Positions 23,801 to 34,860 of a DNA stretch of 64,000 nt are shown here, piece by piece. The position numbers and the translations under genes were made by a program. The notes beneath the pieces are model-generated. The model saw nothing but the letters and a program-made list of their open reading frames with translations. It was not told the DNA's origin and did not search any database. Position 1 is the stretch's first letter. Every line of letters starts with the position of its first letter. The stretch is from Thereva unica (taxonomy: Eukaryota > Arthropoda > Insecta > Diptera > Therevidae), in NCBI GenBank assembly GCA_949987705.1, contig OX465286.1:5929445-5993444 (forward strand), read 5' to 3'.

Positions 23801-26760
23801 CACAAAAGGGGGGATAACTCCCGAACCCCTTGGAATTTCTGGACCAAATAAAGTGCGCTGAACTCGGGAGAGCGAGCCCTTTCCAACGATACCCCATTCA
23901 TTAAGATCCCAGCACTTTCGTGAAATCGACCAAAAATATCCCAAGGGGTACCCCTTTGAAAATTTTCCGGTTTTAGGAAAATTCTGGAGTGGCCCTTTTT
24001 TGGATGGGAAATTGTTAGGGACCTCCCAGGGAGGCTGTGAATTCAATCCCAACCCGGGCTGACCAGTATTTCCCGAGATAATGGGCATTCTGCAGCCCCC
24101 CTTGGGGAAATCACAAAAGGGGGGATAACTCCCGAACCCCTTGGAATTTCTGGACCAAATTAAGTGCGCTGAACTCGGGGGAGCGAGCCCTTTCCAACGA
24201 TACCCCATTCATTAAGATCCCAGCACTTTCGTGAAATCGACCAAAAATATCCCAAGGGGTACCCCTTTGAAAATTTTCCGGTTTTAGAAAAATTCTGGAG
24301 TGGCCCTTTTTTGGATGGGAAATTGTTAGGGACCTCCCAGGGAGGCTGTGAATTCAATCCCACCTCGGGTTGACCAGTATTTCCCGAGATTATGGGCATT
24401 CTGCAGCCCCCCTCGGGGAAATCACAAAAGAGGGGATAACTCCCGAACCCCTTGGAATTTCTGGACCAAATCAAGTGCGCTGAACTCGGGGGAGCGAGCC
24501 CTTTCCAACGATACCCCATTCATTAAGATCCCAGCACTTTCGTGAAATCGACCAAAAATATCCCAAGGGGTACCCCTTTGAAAATTTTCCGGTTTTAGGA
24601 AAATTCTGGAGTGGCCCTTTTTTGGATGGGAAATTGTTAGGGACCTCCCAGGGAGGCTGTGAATTCAATCCCACCTCGGGTTGACCAGTATTTCCCGAGA
24701 TTATGGGCATTCTGCAGCCCCCCTCGGGGAAATCACAAAAGAGGGGATAACTCCCGAACCCCTTGGAATTTCTGGACCAAATTAAGTGCGCTGAACTCGG
24801 GGGAGCGAGCCCTTTCCAACGATACCCCATTCATTAAGATCCCAGCACTTTCGTGAAATCGACCAAAAATATCCCAAGGGGTACCCCTTTGAAAATTTTC
24901 CGGTTTTAGGAAAATTCTGGAGTGGCCCTTTTTTGGATGGGAAATTGTTAGGGACCTCCCAGGGAGGCTGTGAATTCAATCCCACCCCGGGCTGACCAGT
25001 ATTTCCCGAGATAATGGGCATTCTGCAGCCCCCCTTGGGGAAATCACAAAAGGGGGGATAACTCCCGAACCCCTTGGAATTTCTGGACCAAATAAAGTGC
25101 GCTGAACTCGGGAGAGCGAGCCCTTTCCAACGATACCCCATTCATTAAGATCCCAGCACTTTCGTGAAATCGACCAAAAATATCCCAAGGGGTACCCCTT
25201 TGAAAATTTTCCGGTTTTAGGAAAATTCTGGAGTGGCCCTTTTTTGGATGGGAAATTGTTAGGGACCTCCCAGGGAGGCTGTGAATTCAATCCCACCCCG
25301 GGCTGACCAGTATTTCCCGAGATAATGGGAATTCTACAGCCCCCCTCGGGGAAATCACAAAAGGGGGGATAACTCCCGAACACCTTGGAATTTCTGGACC
25401 AAATAAAGTGCGCTGAACTCGGGAGAGCGAGCCCTTTCCAACGATACCCCATTCATTAAGATCCCAGCACTTTCGTGAAATCGACCAAAAATATCCCAAG
25501 GGGTACCCCTTTGAAAATTTTCCGGTTTTAGGAAAATTCTGGAGTGGCCCTTTTTTGGATGGGAAATTGTTAGGGACCTCCCAGGGAGGCTGTGAATTCA
25601 ATCCCACCCCGGGCTGACCAGTATTTCCCGAGATAATGGGCATTCTGCAGCCCCCCTCGGGGACATCACAAAAGGGGGGATAACTCCCGAACCCCTTGGA
25701 ATTTCTGGACCAAATAAAGTGCGCTGAACTCGGGAGAGCGAGCCCTTTCCAACGATACCCCATTCATTAAGATCCCAGCACTTTCGTGAAATCGACCAAA
25801 AATATCCCAAGGGGTACCCCTTTGAAAATTTTCCGGTTTTGGGAAAATTCTGGAGTGGCCCTTTTTTGGATGGGAAATTGTTAGGGACCTCCCAGGGAGG
25901 CTGTGAATTCAATCCCACCCCGGGCTAACCAGTATTTCCCGAGATAATGGGCATTCTGCAGCCCCCCTCGGGGAAATCACAAAAGGGGGGATAACTCCCG
26001 AACCCCTTGGAATTTCTGGACCAAATTAAGTGCGCTGAACTCGGGGGAGCGAGCCCTTTCCAACGATACCCCATTCATTAAGATCCCAGCACTTTCGTGA
26101 AATCGACCAAAAATATCCCAAGGGGTACCCCTTTGAAAATTTTCCGGTTTTAGGAAAATTCTGGAGTGGCCCTTTTTTGGATGGGAAATTGTTAGGGACC
26201 TCCCAGGGAGGCTGTGAATTCAATCCCACCCCGGGCTGACCAGTATTTCCCGAGATAATGGGCATTCTGCAGCCCCCCTTGGGGAAATCACAAAAGGGGG
26301 GATAACTCCCGAACCCCTTGGAATTTCTGGACCAAATAAAGTGCGCTGAACTCGGGAGAGCGAGCCCTTTCCAACGATACCCCATTCATTAAGATCCCAG
26401 CACTTTCGTGAAATCGACCAAAAATATCCCAAGGGGTACCCCTTTGAAAATTTTCCGGTTTTGGGAAAATTCTGGAGTGGCCCTTTTTTGGATGGGAAAT
26501 TGTTAGGGACCTCCCAGGGAGGCTGTGAATTCAATCCCACCCCGGGCTGACCAGTATTTCCCGAGATAATGGGCATTCTGCAGCCCCCCTTGGGGAAATC
26601 ACAAAAGGGGGGATAACTCCCGAACCCCTTGGAATTTCTGGACCAAATAAAGTGCGCTGAACTCGGGAGAGCGAGCCCTTTCCAACGATACCCCATTCAT
26701 TAAGATCCCAGCACTTTCGTGAAATCGACCAAAAATATCCCAAGGGGTACCCCTTTGAAA
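20829..26760. repeat. 311-bp satellite array, subfamily B (about 19 monomers)
   Basis: Same monomer, same orientation and same 311-bp period as subfamily A, but with a shared set of differences: ATCCCAAGGGG in place of ATCCAAAGGGG, mostly GTTTTAGGAAAA in place of GTTTTGGGAAAA, GGGCATTCTGCAG in place of GGGCGTTCTGCAG, and CCCGAGAT throughout. Many copies have CCTCGGGG and AAAGGGGGGAT. The switch from A is abrupt at about 20829, in a monomer that carries a 3-bp insertion, and is followed by a 1-bp insertion near 20925. The last copies (for example 26.2-26.7 kb) are nearly identical to those at 23.1-23.6 kb. The array continues into the assembly gap, so its true end is unknown. Confidence 0.97.
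21870..23000. repeat. 622-bp dimer repeat within subfamily B
   Basis: Monomers with GGGCTAACC + CCCCTCGGGG (at about 21.88 and 22.50 kb) alternate with monomers carrying GGGCTGACC + CCCCTTGGGG (at about 22.19 and 22.81 kb). The two pairs appear identical over most of their length. The GGGCTAACC type reappears at about 25.92 kb. Confidence 0.75.
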
Positions 26761-26960
26761 NNNNNNNNNNNNNNNNNNNNNNNNNNNNNNNNNNNNNNNN
26801 NNNNNNNNNNNNNNNNNNNNNNNNNNNNNNNNNNNNNNNNNNNNNNNNNNNNNNNNNNNNNNNNNNNNNNNNNNNNNNNNNNNNNNNNNNNNNNNNNNNN
26901 NNNNNNNNNNNNNNNNNNNNNNNNNNNNNNNNNNNNNNNNNNNNNNNNNNNNNNNNNNNN
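26761..26960. other. Assembly gap (200 N)
   Basis: Exactly 200 Ns lie between satellite subfamily B and unrelated AT-rich sequence. The round number suggests a placeholder of unknown true size, so the array edge and the real distance to the flank cannot be known from this window. Confidence 0.99.
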
Positions 26961-27240
26961 CCTAAAGCTAAATAATACTGCCAAATTTTATAAATTACAT
27001 GAATTCACCTTAATAAACCCTAAATAATTTAAATCAACTACTTAAATTAAATAAATTAAAAAAAATGAAAATCTTCAATTCCCGAAACCTCAAAAAACGC
27101 AGAAGAATCGCACTGAGAAAAACTCAGTTTGAGGCCCGTTTTGGCGTTATCATAAATACTCGTTATTAAGCCTCTTGTTATCAAATATTCATTATTTATA
27201 TATTTATTTATATTTTTAATTATTTAAAAGCATAATTTCA
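26961..27240. other. AT-rich sequence right of the gap, no gene seen
   Basis: Unique-looking, very AT-rich DNA with short poly-A runs. There is no satellite similarity, no splice-flanked reading frame and no recognisable element. Confidence 0.7.
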
Positions 27241-27880
27241 GGCAGGGCGACGGGGCTTTCGGTTGGGATTAAAATATTAAATAAAACATTTCGAGGAAAA
27301 TGAAAGAAATAGTTCCAAATGCAATTGGGAATAGAATGTGTTATTTAGGGGAAGTGCGATCAGCCAATCAAATACGATCAATTGGAATGAGGAATAAGCA
27401 CAGTGAAGAAAGTAGTTTGAAAAGGAATTGTATTCTTTTTATATTATTTCTTCTTAGGGGGGAGTGACGTCAGGTGATCCTCTGCCGCCTGTCGAATTGC
27501 TGCCTGGGGTTTATGGTGGCCTGGTGCAAATCCCGGCGAGCCTAAGAAATTTTGTTGTTACGTTTTTGAAAGTGAGAAATTTTTTTATGCGTGCGGCTAG
27601 ATTTCGCATTGACAAGGCAGGTGCTACAGATTGGAAAATAAAAATTGTTTTTTTTTCAACTAAAAGCAATTTAATTCTCGAGATGATAGAATACATTATT
27701 ACATGTAAATTTTAATGACTTGTTTTGTTTCGGTGTCGATGGTTTTATTTTGAAAATTCCTCTCCGTCTTTGATTTGCTTGCGCAGGTTATTTATTGGCT
27801 GGGGTGGGTGGGTGGACAGCAGTGATGCTCAGGATACCAGCGTGGAGGTTTACTTCATCCTTGAACATGGTGGTTGCGTG
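27241..27880 (+). repeat. Isolated copy of the 390-bp repeat plus adjoining segment
   Basis: Contains the same ordered landmarks as the array at 28.56-29.94 kb: GGGCGACGGGGC, AAATAAAACATTTCGAG, the stretch GAAGTGCGATCAGCCAATCA, TGACGTCA near 27465, GCTGCCTGGGGTTTATGG and CTGGTGCAAATCC. The adjoining part (27580-27880: CGTGCGGCTAGA, AGGTGCTACAGATTGG, TTCCTCTCCGTC, GGACAGCAGTGATGCTCAGG, TACTTCATCCTTGAA) matches 30110-30450, so a larger compound unit was duplicated about 2.6 kb apart. The small reading frames inside it are not supported as genes. Confidence 0.75.
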
Positions 27881-28560
27881 GCCAGACGACAATGATGCTG
27901 GGATAATTGGATCTTAAAGTATCCACCAAAAATAACTGAATTACACATAGAATTATTATAAGAAAACTTAAATCACACTTTTATTTTACTATTTTCTGAA
28001 TTTACATCCATCACGAGCATTGGTCACTACATTTTGACACAACGGCTGCCCTGCCGGTGGACGACCAATTTTGTTCTAAAATTTTCAGCTAATATGCACA
28101 AAACGGCGGAAATTCTGACTGAAATCATACAAAATTATTATAGAAAACATAAAATTTCACAAAAGAAGCAATTAATTGTTGCACATTACGATTTCTTCAG
28201 GTTAATTAAGTAACCAGCGGCAGCATGATGACAGCTGTGGGTGCCATCCGTGCTGCTGGTGGTGCACCGTGCCTCATTAAGAATTTTAGGGCTTCAGCTG
28301 CAAATAATATAATAATTCATGAATTATTTGTAAATTTCCCAATTTATATTAAATACTTAGGAAAAATAAATATTATAAAATAATTAGAAATTACATTTCC
28401 GTTAACTTCAAATTGACTTCTGTCCCCCGCAAATGTAAATAAAGAATGTCAAGGAATCGGAAATGTTATTTGGAAAGAGATAAAATTCAAATTATTGCCG
28501 ATAGTGTGAGGGGGATAGAAAAACGATATGTCGATTTCTCCTAAAGAATTTGTATGTTGA
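27881..28560. other. AT-rich spacer, no gene seen
   Basis: AT-rich sequence between the first copy and the main array of the 390-bp repeat. I see no coding or RNA gene signal. Confidence 0.6.
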
Positions 28561-29945
28561 AGGAATTCAATTAATGTGTTAAAATGAGAGAGAAAACGTT
28601 TCGAAGGAGATGGAAATAGTTAAAAATGCAATTTTGCTTTAAATATTTTATCGCCAGTTTCTCATTTCCCCTTATTGAGAAGAAATGTGTGCAAAAGGAG
28701 TGATGAGCAGTGACGTCAACTGATCCTGTGCCGCCTGATAAATTTGCTGCCTGCGGTTCATGAGACCCTGGTGCAAATCCAAGAAATCGTACTAATCCGA
28801 AATAATTTTGGCTGGGTGAAAATGCAAATAGGGCGGGCGGGCGGGCGGGCAGGGCGACTGGGGCTGTCGGTTGGATTTTAAATTTTAAATAAAACATTTC
28901 GGCTGGAATTAAAATATTAATAAATCAAACATTTCGAGAAAAATGAAGGAAATAGTCTCAAATGCAATTGTGAATAAATGTATTATTTAGGGGAAGTGCG
29001 ATCAGCCAATCAAATACGATGAATTGGAATGAGGAATAAACACAGCGATGAAAAGAGTTTGAAAAGGAATTGTATTCTTTTTATATTATTTCTTCTTAGG
29101 GGGAGGTGACGTCAGTGATCCCCGGCCGCCTGATCGAATTGCTGCCTGGGGTTTATGGTGGCCTGGTGCAAATCCTGAAATTCCCAAGAAATTTTATTTT
29201 ACGTTTTTGAAAGTGAAAATTTTTTTGTGTGCGACTAGACTTCAGGGAGGGCGACGGGGCTTTCGGTTGGATTTAAAATTTTAAATAAAACATTTCGGCT
29301 GGAATTAAAATTTTTTATAAATAAAACATTTCGAGAAAAATGAAAGAAATAGTTTCAAATGCAATTGTGAATAAATGTATTATTTAGGGGAAGTGCGATC
29401 AGCCAATCAAATACGATGAATTGGAATGAGGAATAAACACAGCGATGAAAACAGGTTGAAAAGCAATTGTATACTTTTTATATTATTTCTTCTTAAGGGG
29501 AGGTGACGTCATGATCCTCTGCCGCCTGATAAATTTGCTGCCTGCGGTTCATGAGACCCTGGTGCAAATCCAAGAAATCGTACTAATTCGAAATAATTTT
29601 GGCTGGGTGAAAATGCAAATAGGGCGGGCGGGCAGGGCGACTGGGGCTGTCGGTTGGATTTTAAATTTTAAATAAAACATTTCGACTGGAATTAAAATTT
29701 TAATAAATAAAACATTTCGAGAAAAATGAAGGAAATAGTTTCAAATGCAATTGTGAATAAATGTATTATTTAGGGGAAGTGCGATCAGCCAATCAAATAC
29801 GATGAATTGGAATGAGGAATAAACACAGCGATGAAAAGAGTTTGAAAAGGAATTGTATTCTTTTTATTTTATTTCTGCTTAGGGGGAAGTGACGTCAGAT
29901 GATCTCCTAGTGCAAATCCTGAAATTCAGAACAAAATTTAATTTT
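28560..29945 (+). repeat. Tandem array of a roughly 390-bp repeat (about 3.5 units)
   Basis: The landmark TGACGTCA falls near 28711, 29107, 29504 and 29890, giving spacings of 396, 397 and 386 bp. A second landmark (GGGCGAC then GGGGCT then TCGGTTGG) falls near 28853, 29249 and 29635. Between them each unit carries AAATAAAACATTTCG, GCGATCAGCCAATCAAATACG and TTCTTTTTATATTATTTCTTCTTA. The first unit has a diverged left part. Units alternate between two types at the 3' side: GCTGCCTGCGGTTCATGAGACC in units 1 and 3, and GCTGCCTGGGGTTTATGGTGGCC in unit 2. That hints at a two-unit higher-order repeat. No coding potential is visible. Confidence 0.85.
28831..28854 (+). repeat. G-quadruplex-capable GGGC tract
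   Basis: Six GGG runs separated by one or two bases. The homologous place in another array unit (29622-29637) has four such runs, so the tract length differs between units. Both satisfy the usual G3 x4 quadruplex pattern. A structure in vivo is inference. Confidence 0.7.
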
Positions 29946-29989
29946 CATTCATACATTTCACACTAGCCCCTTACGGGTTATGACGTAGA

Positions 29990-30450
29990 TCCATTGATCT
30001 TGTGCTCTGAGTTGAGGCTGTCGGCTTGCTGCCTGGGGCTTATGGTGGCCTGGTGCAAATCCTGAAATTCCCAAGAAATTTTATATTACGTTTTTGAAAG
30101 TGAAAATTTTGTTTATGCGTGCGACTAGACTTCGCATTAACCAGGGCAGGTGCTACAGATTGGGGTGGATTTCAAGAAATAAAAAATTGTTTTTTTTGTC
30201 AACTAAGAAAGCAATTTAATTTTCGAGATGAAATAATATAAATTATATGTAAATTTTAATCATTTAATTAATAACTTTCACTTATTGTGTTTTATTTATT
30301 TTATGTTTCGGTCGGTGGTCGGTGTTTTTTTTTGAAAATTCCTCTCCGTCGTCCTTTGATCTGAGTGCGCAGGTTGTTGGCTGCGGTGGATGGACAGCAG
30401 TGATGCTCAGGATACCTGCGTGGAGGTGTACTTCATCCTTGAATTGGTTG
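29990..30450 (+). repeat. Partial 390-bp repeat and second copy of the compound segment
   Basis: Shares GCTGCCTGGGGCTTATGGTGGCC, CTGGTGCAAATCCTGAAATTC, GCGTGCGACTAGACTTCGCATT, GGCAGGTGCTACAGATTGG, AAATTCCTCTCCGTCGTCC, GGACAGCAGTGATGCTCAGG and TACTTCATCCTTGAA with 27490-27880, in the same order and orientation, with small indels. It ends near 30445. Confidence 0.75.
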
Positions 30451-31020
30451 CACTGAAAATTACAGATCGTTAATTATTTTGAAGAGTTAACAAAAGTTGG
30501 AAAGTGAAATTTACCGTGGTTGGTGCTTGCTCCTTTCCTCTCAGTCACCATCGCCGGTGGTCGCCGCTAATCATGTCGGTGGTTGCCGGGGTTGTGGGTG
30601 GAGTGGCGATTACGATGTTGGCACTAATTTTGAAGCGATATGATGTCACAGCTTCCAGCGAGTATTTCTTCGATTTATTTTTGTTGTTCCGCCAGCTTTG
30701 AAGATTTTGGGCTGGTCACTCTTGGCTTATCCAGAGCAAATCTGGATAATGCTGGAATTACAACATTTGTTCAAGCGTTAGTGGCTTGTTTTTATTAATG
30801 TAATGTTTAAGTTCGGAAAGAGCATAAAATTCAAGTTATTGGAGATTGTTGGAACTGTGGGTAGGGGGTGGCGATTGAATGGGTAAAGAGATGACAAGTT
30901 ACCATACCTAGAATATCATTTGCTTGAATCCTGGACAATTGAATCGAGCTCCTTGAAGACTTCAATTGAAATGATGAAAAAACGTTTTCACCCCATCTCC
31001 GCGAATAATCCGGTGATGAT
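30451..31020. other. Spacer, no gene seen
   Basis: Mixed-composition DNA. A short plus-strand frame at 30504-30701 has no recognisable motif and no coding context. I see no supported feature. Confidence 0.5.
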
Positions 31021-31110
31021 GATTTAAGCAGAGGCCGTTGTTGTTGGAAGTTGGGCTCCTCTCCCGAATTCAGATCCGCTGTTTGCCAAAAAATTCCAAG
31101 GGGTTAGGGA
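31021..31110 (-). repeat. Diverged, inverted relic of the 311-bp satellite monomer
   Basis: Read on the plus strand this stretch matches the reverse complement of the satellite. GTTGGAAGTTGGGCTCCTCTC aligns with GTTGGAAAGGGCTCGCTCC, then CCGAATTCAG with CCGAGTTCAG, then AATTCCAAGGGGTT exactly, followed by GGGA-TTAT-CCC. Similarity fades after about 31110. It lies about 4 kb beyond the gap, in the opposite orientation to the array, and is much more diverged than any array copy. Confidence 0.75.
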
Positions 31111-31139
31111 TTTATGCCCATCCCCCATGGCGTTTTTCT

Positions 31140-31855
31140 GTAAAGGGATTTAAATTCGAGGTTAAAAAGTATGTAATTAATGCATTTTTATATACATATA
31201 TTCAAAACTAAAAGTTTTTTTTTCATATAAACAAAACTCATTACATTTATTTGGTGAAATTGCAAGCAATTTTCACTTTAAAATTGACACTTGGTGTTCT
31301 TCGACATAAGCTTAGGAAAAAGAATATTAAAAAGTACAAAATAGCGCCAATTTTAGCATTAAAATTGCCTATAACTTCTATGTGGGACATTATTCATAGC
31401 AAACACTCCAAGCTTTCTTATTCTGGGGGAAAAAAACATTAGTTGACTATGTATTTTTTTTGGAGAAAAATGGGGTTGAAGGTGACATTTTTGTTAAACA
31501 AAAAAAAACAAAATTTTGACTTTGACGACTTATAACTTCTGGAAGTTGGTACGGTGGTACCGTCGCTTTTAAAATTTTAGATAGGTGGGAGTATTCTGCG
31601 TACACTTGGTACCTTATTCATGAAAATATGTTATGGCGTTACAAAAATACAGGGTTATATTTAGTTATTTTGCCCGAAAAAAAGAAATAGCATTATTAAC
31701 ACCTCGCAGTTACGGGATATAACAACTATACAGAAATTCAATTCTCATTATAGTCGATAATCTGAGATACTTTCCTTTTGCGCCGGCGCCTGGGGTAATT
31801 TTTTATGGGCTGTGACCCACCTCCTTTGTAGGAGTTATGTAAACACCAACGACTA
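31140..31855. other. AT-rich intergenic DNA with short repeated phrases
   Basis: Contains two related phrases (TATAACTTCT near 31372 and 31530) in AT-rich sequence, and a sharply GC-richer patch at 31775-31800. No gene is recognised; short frames such as 31251-31442 are uninformative. Confidence 0.5.
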
Positions 31856-31859
31856 TTGA

Positions 31860-32420
31860 CAGACTCGTCCCAATTACCTTACCATTCCCTTACGGACTCG
31901 CAGCGGGCAATCTGCTGCGCCGTATCTTTCTTGGCTCCGCTCTACCATATTCTGGGTCATCGAGACGCATTCCTTTTCTCGCCAGGATGTCGATGGAGAT
32001 CATTCCCGCTATCACGCAAGCCGCATCGTCGGACGAGGTCCTGTACATCTCGGATTTATTTCTAGAGATGGCCTTGTTCAGTTTTTTCTTCGCTTCCTTA
32101 TGTCTGTTGAGGAGTTGACCTGAATCCAGACGGTTCCGATTTCTTTGGGTTCTGCTTCTCGCTTTCAGGCAAGCTCTTCGGATTGGTCGATCTCGGCGTT
32201 CCACCAGAAGTTTGGTGAGTGTCGACGATTGCGTCACGTGCCTGTTTCATTGAATCTTCGATACTCTGTGGCCCACCCCCTGGCACCTTCTGCCGACCTT
32301 GCATCATGCAGGAATACTTTCTCGAACACCTCTGCGTCGAGTTTCTTAAAGGCCCATCCTCTAGTCACTCCGCATCTAAGGTTCCTCTTTTCTAAACCTG
32401 ACCTTCCTCGAAGATGATGG
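31860..32420 (-). pseudogene. Broken ORF2 fragment of an R1-like non-LTR retrotransposon
   Basis: In non-LTR elements ORF2 encodes endonuclease and reverse transcriptase. Reading the minus strand in three frames, this piece shows the linker between the two domains in the expected order. First comes RGWAFKKLDAEVFEKVFL with an acidic-aromatic stretch (about 32385-32240). Next is FWWNAEID, the typical W-W-N/T-E-I block (about 32215). Then comes a basic helix, RACLKARSRTQRN, followed by HKEAKKKLNKAISRNKSE (about 32170-32060). At least two frameshifts separate the blocks. Neither the catalytic endonuclease nor the reverse transcriptase palm is present here. The block pattern fits the R1/LOA group best; clade assignment is inference. 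It is a dead copy. Confidence 0.75.
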
Positions 32421-32579
32421 CTATATCGCTGGCGTGCCGCTGCTATTCGCTATCTAGATGCTGCTGTGCAGATACTCTTCTTTTCGGGGGCCCTTTCTTC
32501 CATGGGGCCAGCCACTGCTACGTTAGAGGGCTCTCCCTTTTCTTGGGGCTTTCTTTCGTCCTTTCCTTCTCTATTCCTC

Positions 32580-32910
32580 TTCGAGGGGCTATGTGCGAAT
32601 TGCATCTAGTTGGGGCGCTCTGTGCGGATGTTCGTTGTTATCCCGTTGGCGTTTACGGGACTCTGCAGTTTTCGCGGCATTGTGCGGGCTTTCTTCCTCA
32701 ACCTTCCTTTGTGAGACGCTTCTTATTTTAGGCGGATTTGGAGTTATTCGTGTCGCTATCTTCATTCGCTCCTTCACCGTCTTCATGGCTTCCTCTTTTC
32801 CCTCCAAATAGTCGGCTCTGAAGCCATTTATGTGGCCGTGGATCACGCGGGTTATGAAGCAATGCAGTCTGAGAGGGTCTTTATAGTTGTACCCAGCTTT
32901 GCTAGGCACC
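32580..32910 (-). pseudogene. Possible ORF1-like remnant of the same non-LTR element
   Basis: An open frame of 106 codons lies directly upstream (on the minus strand) of the ORF2 fragment. It is rich in Lys, Arg and Glu in its second half (for example KTVKERMKIATR and ESRKRQRDNNE), as expected for a gag-like ORF1 before ORF2. I see no CCHC knuckle. The endonuclease expected between the two is missing, so if this is ORF1 the element has an internal deletion. Position and composition are the only support; it could be a chance frame. Confidence 0.35.
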
Positions 32911-33189
32911 TAGGCAAGGACTCCTCCTCCACCCGGGTAGTGCTAGTTGTGGCACCACAGCTACTATCGCTGCTTCTTTCCTACATTCTACTTACCAAAC
33001 TTACCTTCGTTGGCTCTCTCGAGCTGCATAGCGAGATGATGCTGTTGGCCGTACCTTTTCCGTGATACGGTCCTCCGCGGCTCTTTGGGCGGTTCTCTTC
33101 ACGGATCTCCCAAAAGCAACATTAACGCATACGTGACCATGTATACCATATGTATATTGTAGAGTAATGGCAAATGACAATGATCCGGA

Positions 33190-34860
33190 AAAAAAATTCG
33201 AATACAAAATTTACAGTATTTAAGGAAAATCAAGAAAACAACCTCATTGTCTACTTTGAATTTTAATTGCTTTTACCTGCTGTTTATGCACGTGCAATTA
33301 TATCCCCCCCCCCCCCCTCCTTCCCCATTCGTTTTAATCCGGATGGGATGTATACCTACATTTATAGATATACTATATACAATGCCATAGTTAGTTTGAA
33401 TAGAGGGAAAAGGAGGTGGTGGGGGGTGGGGTAGAGAGATAGTATAAAGAGAGTGTATCTTTTATAATTTTGCTTTTTTGCACGGGGGTTAAAGAATATG
33501 CATGAAGCCTAATCGGACCTGACATGGAAGAAAAATGAACAGAGATCCGATTTTCGGTAAACAGAACACGTCTGGTTACTACCGGTGTTTTAGGATTTGG
33601 ACTTGGAACATTTTAACAGACAAAAGTCCGCCCTAGGGATTTCTGTGCTTTTGTATAATATTATTCTTATGTGTATATATATATGTGTGCTTGAAACTTC
33701 ATTTCTATGTACATATATATATATATCCTGCTGGGCATGTAATTATCCAACAGTTATGAATAGACCTTTAGATAGACACAGAGTTCTTGTAACACAGATC
33801 TCAAAGGGTATATACATGATAATTCAACACTAATTGACAGTAACCATCACCCAGGTTATATTTTAGTGTTCACACAGTATGTAAAGCCCACATATCTATA
33901 AAATCATCACTAAACATCATAAGATACTATGAATGGACGTGTGTATATTGTTTAATATTGTATAAGAGACATCAATGTGGACTTGTGGTGATATACATAT
34001 ATGTATATATGTCCTGTGTTGGCCGCTTGTATCATCCTCCAGACCGTTTTTCCACTGGATTCTGGGTAGAGTCATAGAACCATACCAAACCATTATTCCT
34101 GCAACCTTTCTGGGAACATCTTCGACCGGGCAAGATTAAATGGGTAATTTTTGTTTTCCCTGCAAATCTTCGGGACAAAATGGAATTTCCCTTCAGAAGG
34201 TCAAGGCAAAATTTGTTTCCCACGCTCAATCGCTCTAATACCTACTCACCTTACAGTCGAGATCATAGACAGGGTGAAAATCTAATAAGAGACTTTAAGC
34301 AGACCTTTGGCTGTTGGTGGAATATGACTGGAAATGGGCTATAGTATCCCCACGACCACTATCTAGGAATGTGTCTCAGGAGACAGAATGATGACACTGC
34401 ATGGAAGACGACGATACTTCCACACGACTTTCTTGTTTCCTATCTATGTTCCTATGTCCCTGGAATCCAGGCGAGGGTAACGTTTTAACTTTCTACCGTG
34501 ATTGTCTAGATCAGCTCTGAAATCACTCAACTAGCCTTAAGGGTATCGTTACTGAATCCGAATCTGTTATAGAGGCTAGAGGCTATCAATGAAAATTCCA
34601 ATGATACATCCTTGTGCAGGCTCGTGGTTCACTGTCTGGCAGGCCTTCACGATTTTCAGGCCGCTAAGACGATACTAGCGGTCTATAAATAGTCTTCTGC
34701 CTGATGAATATCAAATTTTGTCAATCTCTTCTTGAGGGAGTTTTGGCGGATTCCAATCTTTCCTAAAGGCCAATGTAGGAGAAGGTAGTGGTAGTTTATC
34801 GTTGTGGCACCCATACCCTCTTCTTCTTCTTTCAGGGCTCAACAATCGGGATCCGGTTGT
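33190..34860. other. Intergenic, no gene seen
   Basis: AT-rich with a C14 tract at 33304-33317 and TA/CA microsatellites around 33670-33730 and 34000. A minus-strand frame of 65 codons at 34032-34229 has ordinary amino-acid composition but no motif I recognise. Confidence 0.5.

Noticed and set aside
91..26743. Dozens of overlapping 94-158-codon minus-strand frames, almost identical to one another, across the satellite
   Set aside because: They recur every 311 bp, and 311 is not a multiple of three. Each frame runs through 1.5 monomers and overlaps the next in another frame. There is no spacing, start context or codon pattern of genes; the lack of stops is a property of the monomer sequence.
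1..26760. CENP-B-box-like site (TTTCGTGAAATCGACC) in each monomer
   Set aside because: The first half and the central A fit the canonical pattern, but the required CGGG end is absent. Too weak to call a CENP-B box.
1..26760. CRISPR-like array
   Set aside because: The period is far too long, there are no spacers, the repeats are contiguous, and the surroundings are eukaryotic.
26700..27027. Frames crossing the N gap
   Set aside because: They include 200 unknown bases, so they have no meaning.
32414..33065. Plus-strand frames of 70-105 codons opposite the R1-like fragment
   Set aside because: Antisense shadows of the minus-strand retroelement; no motif of their own.
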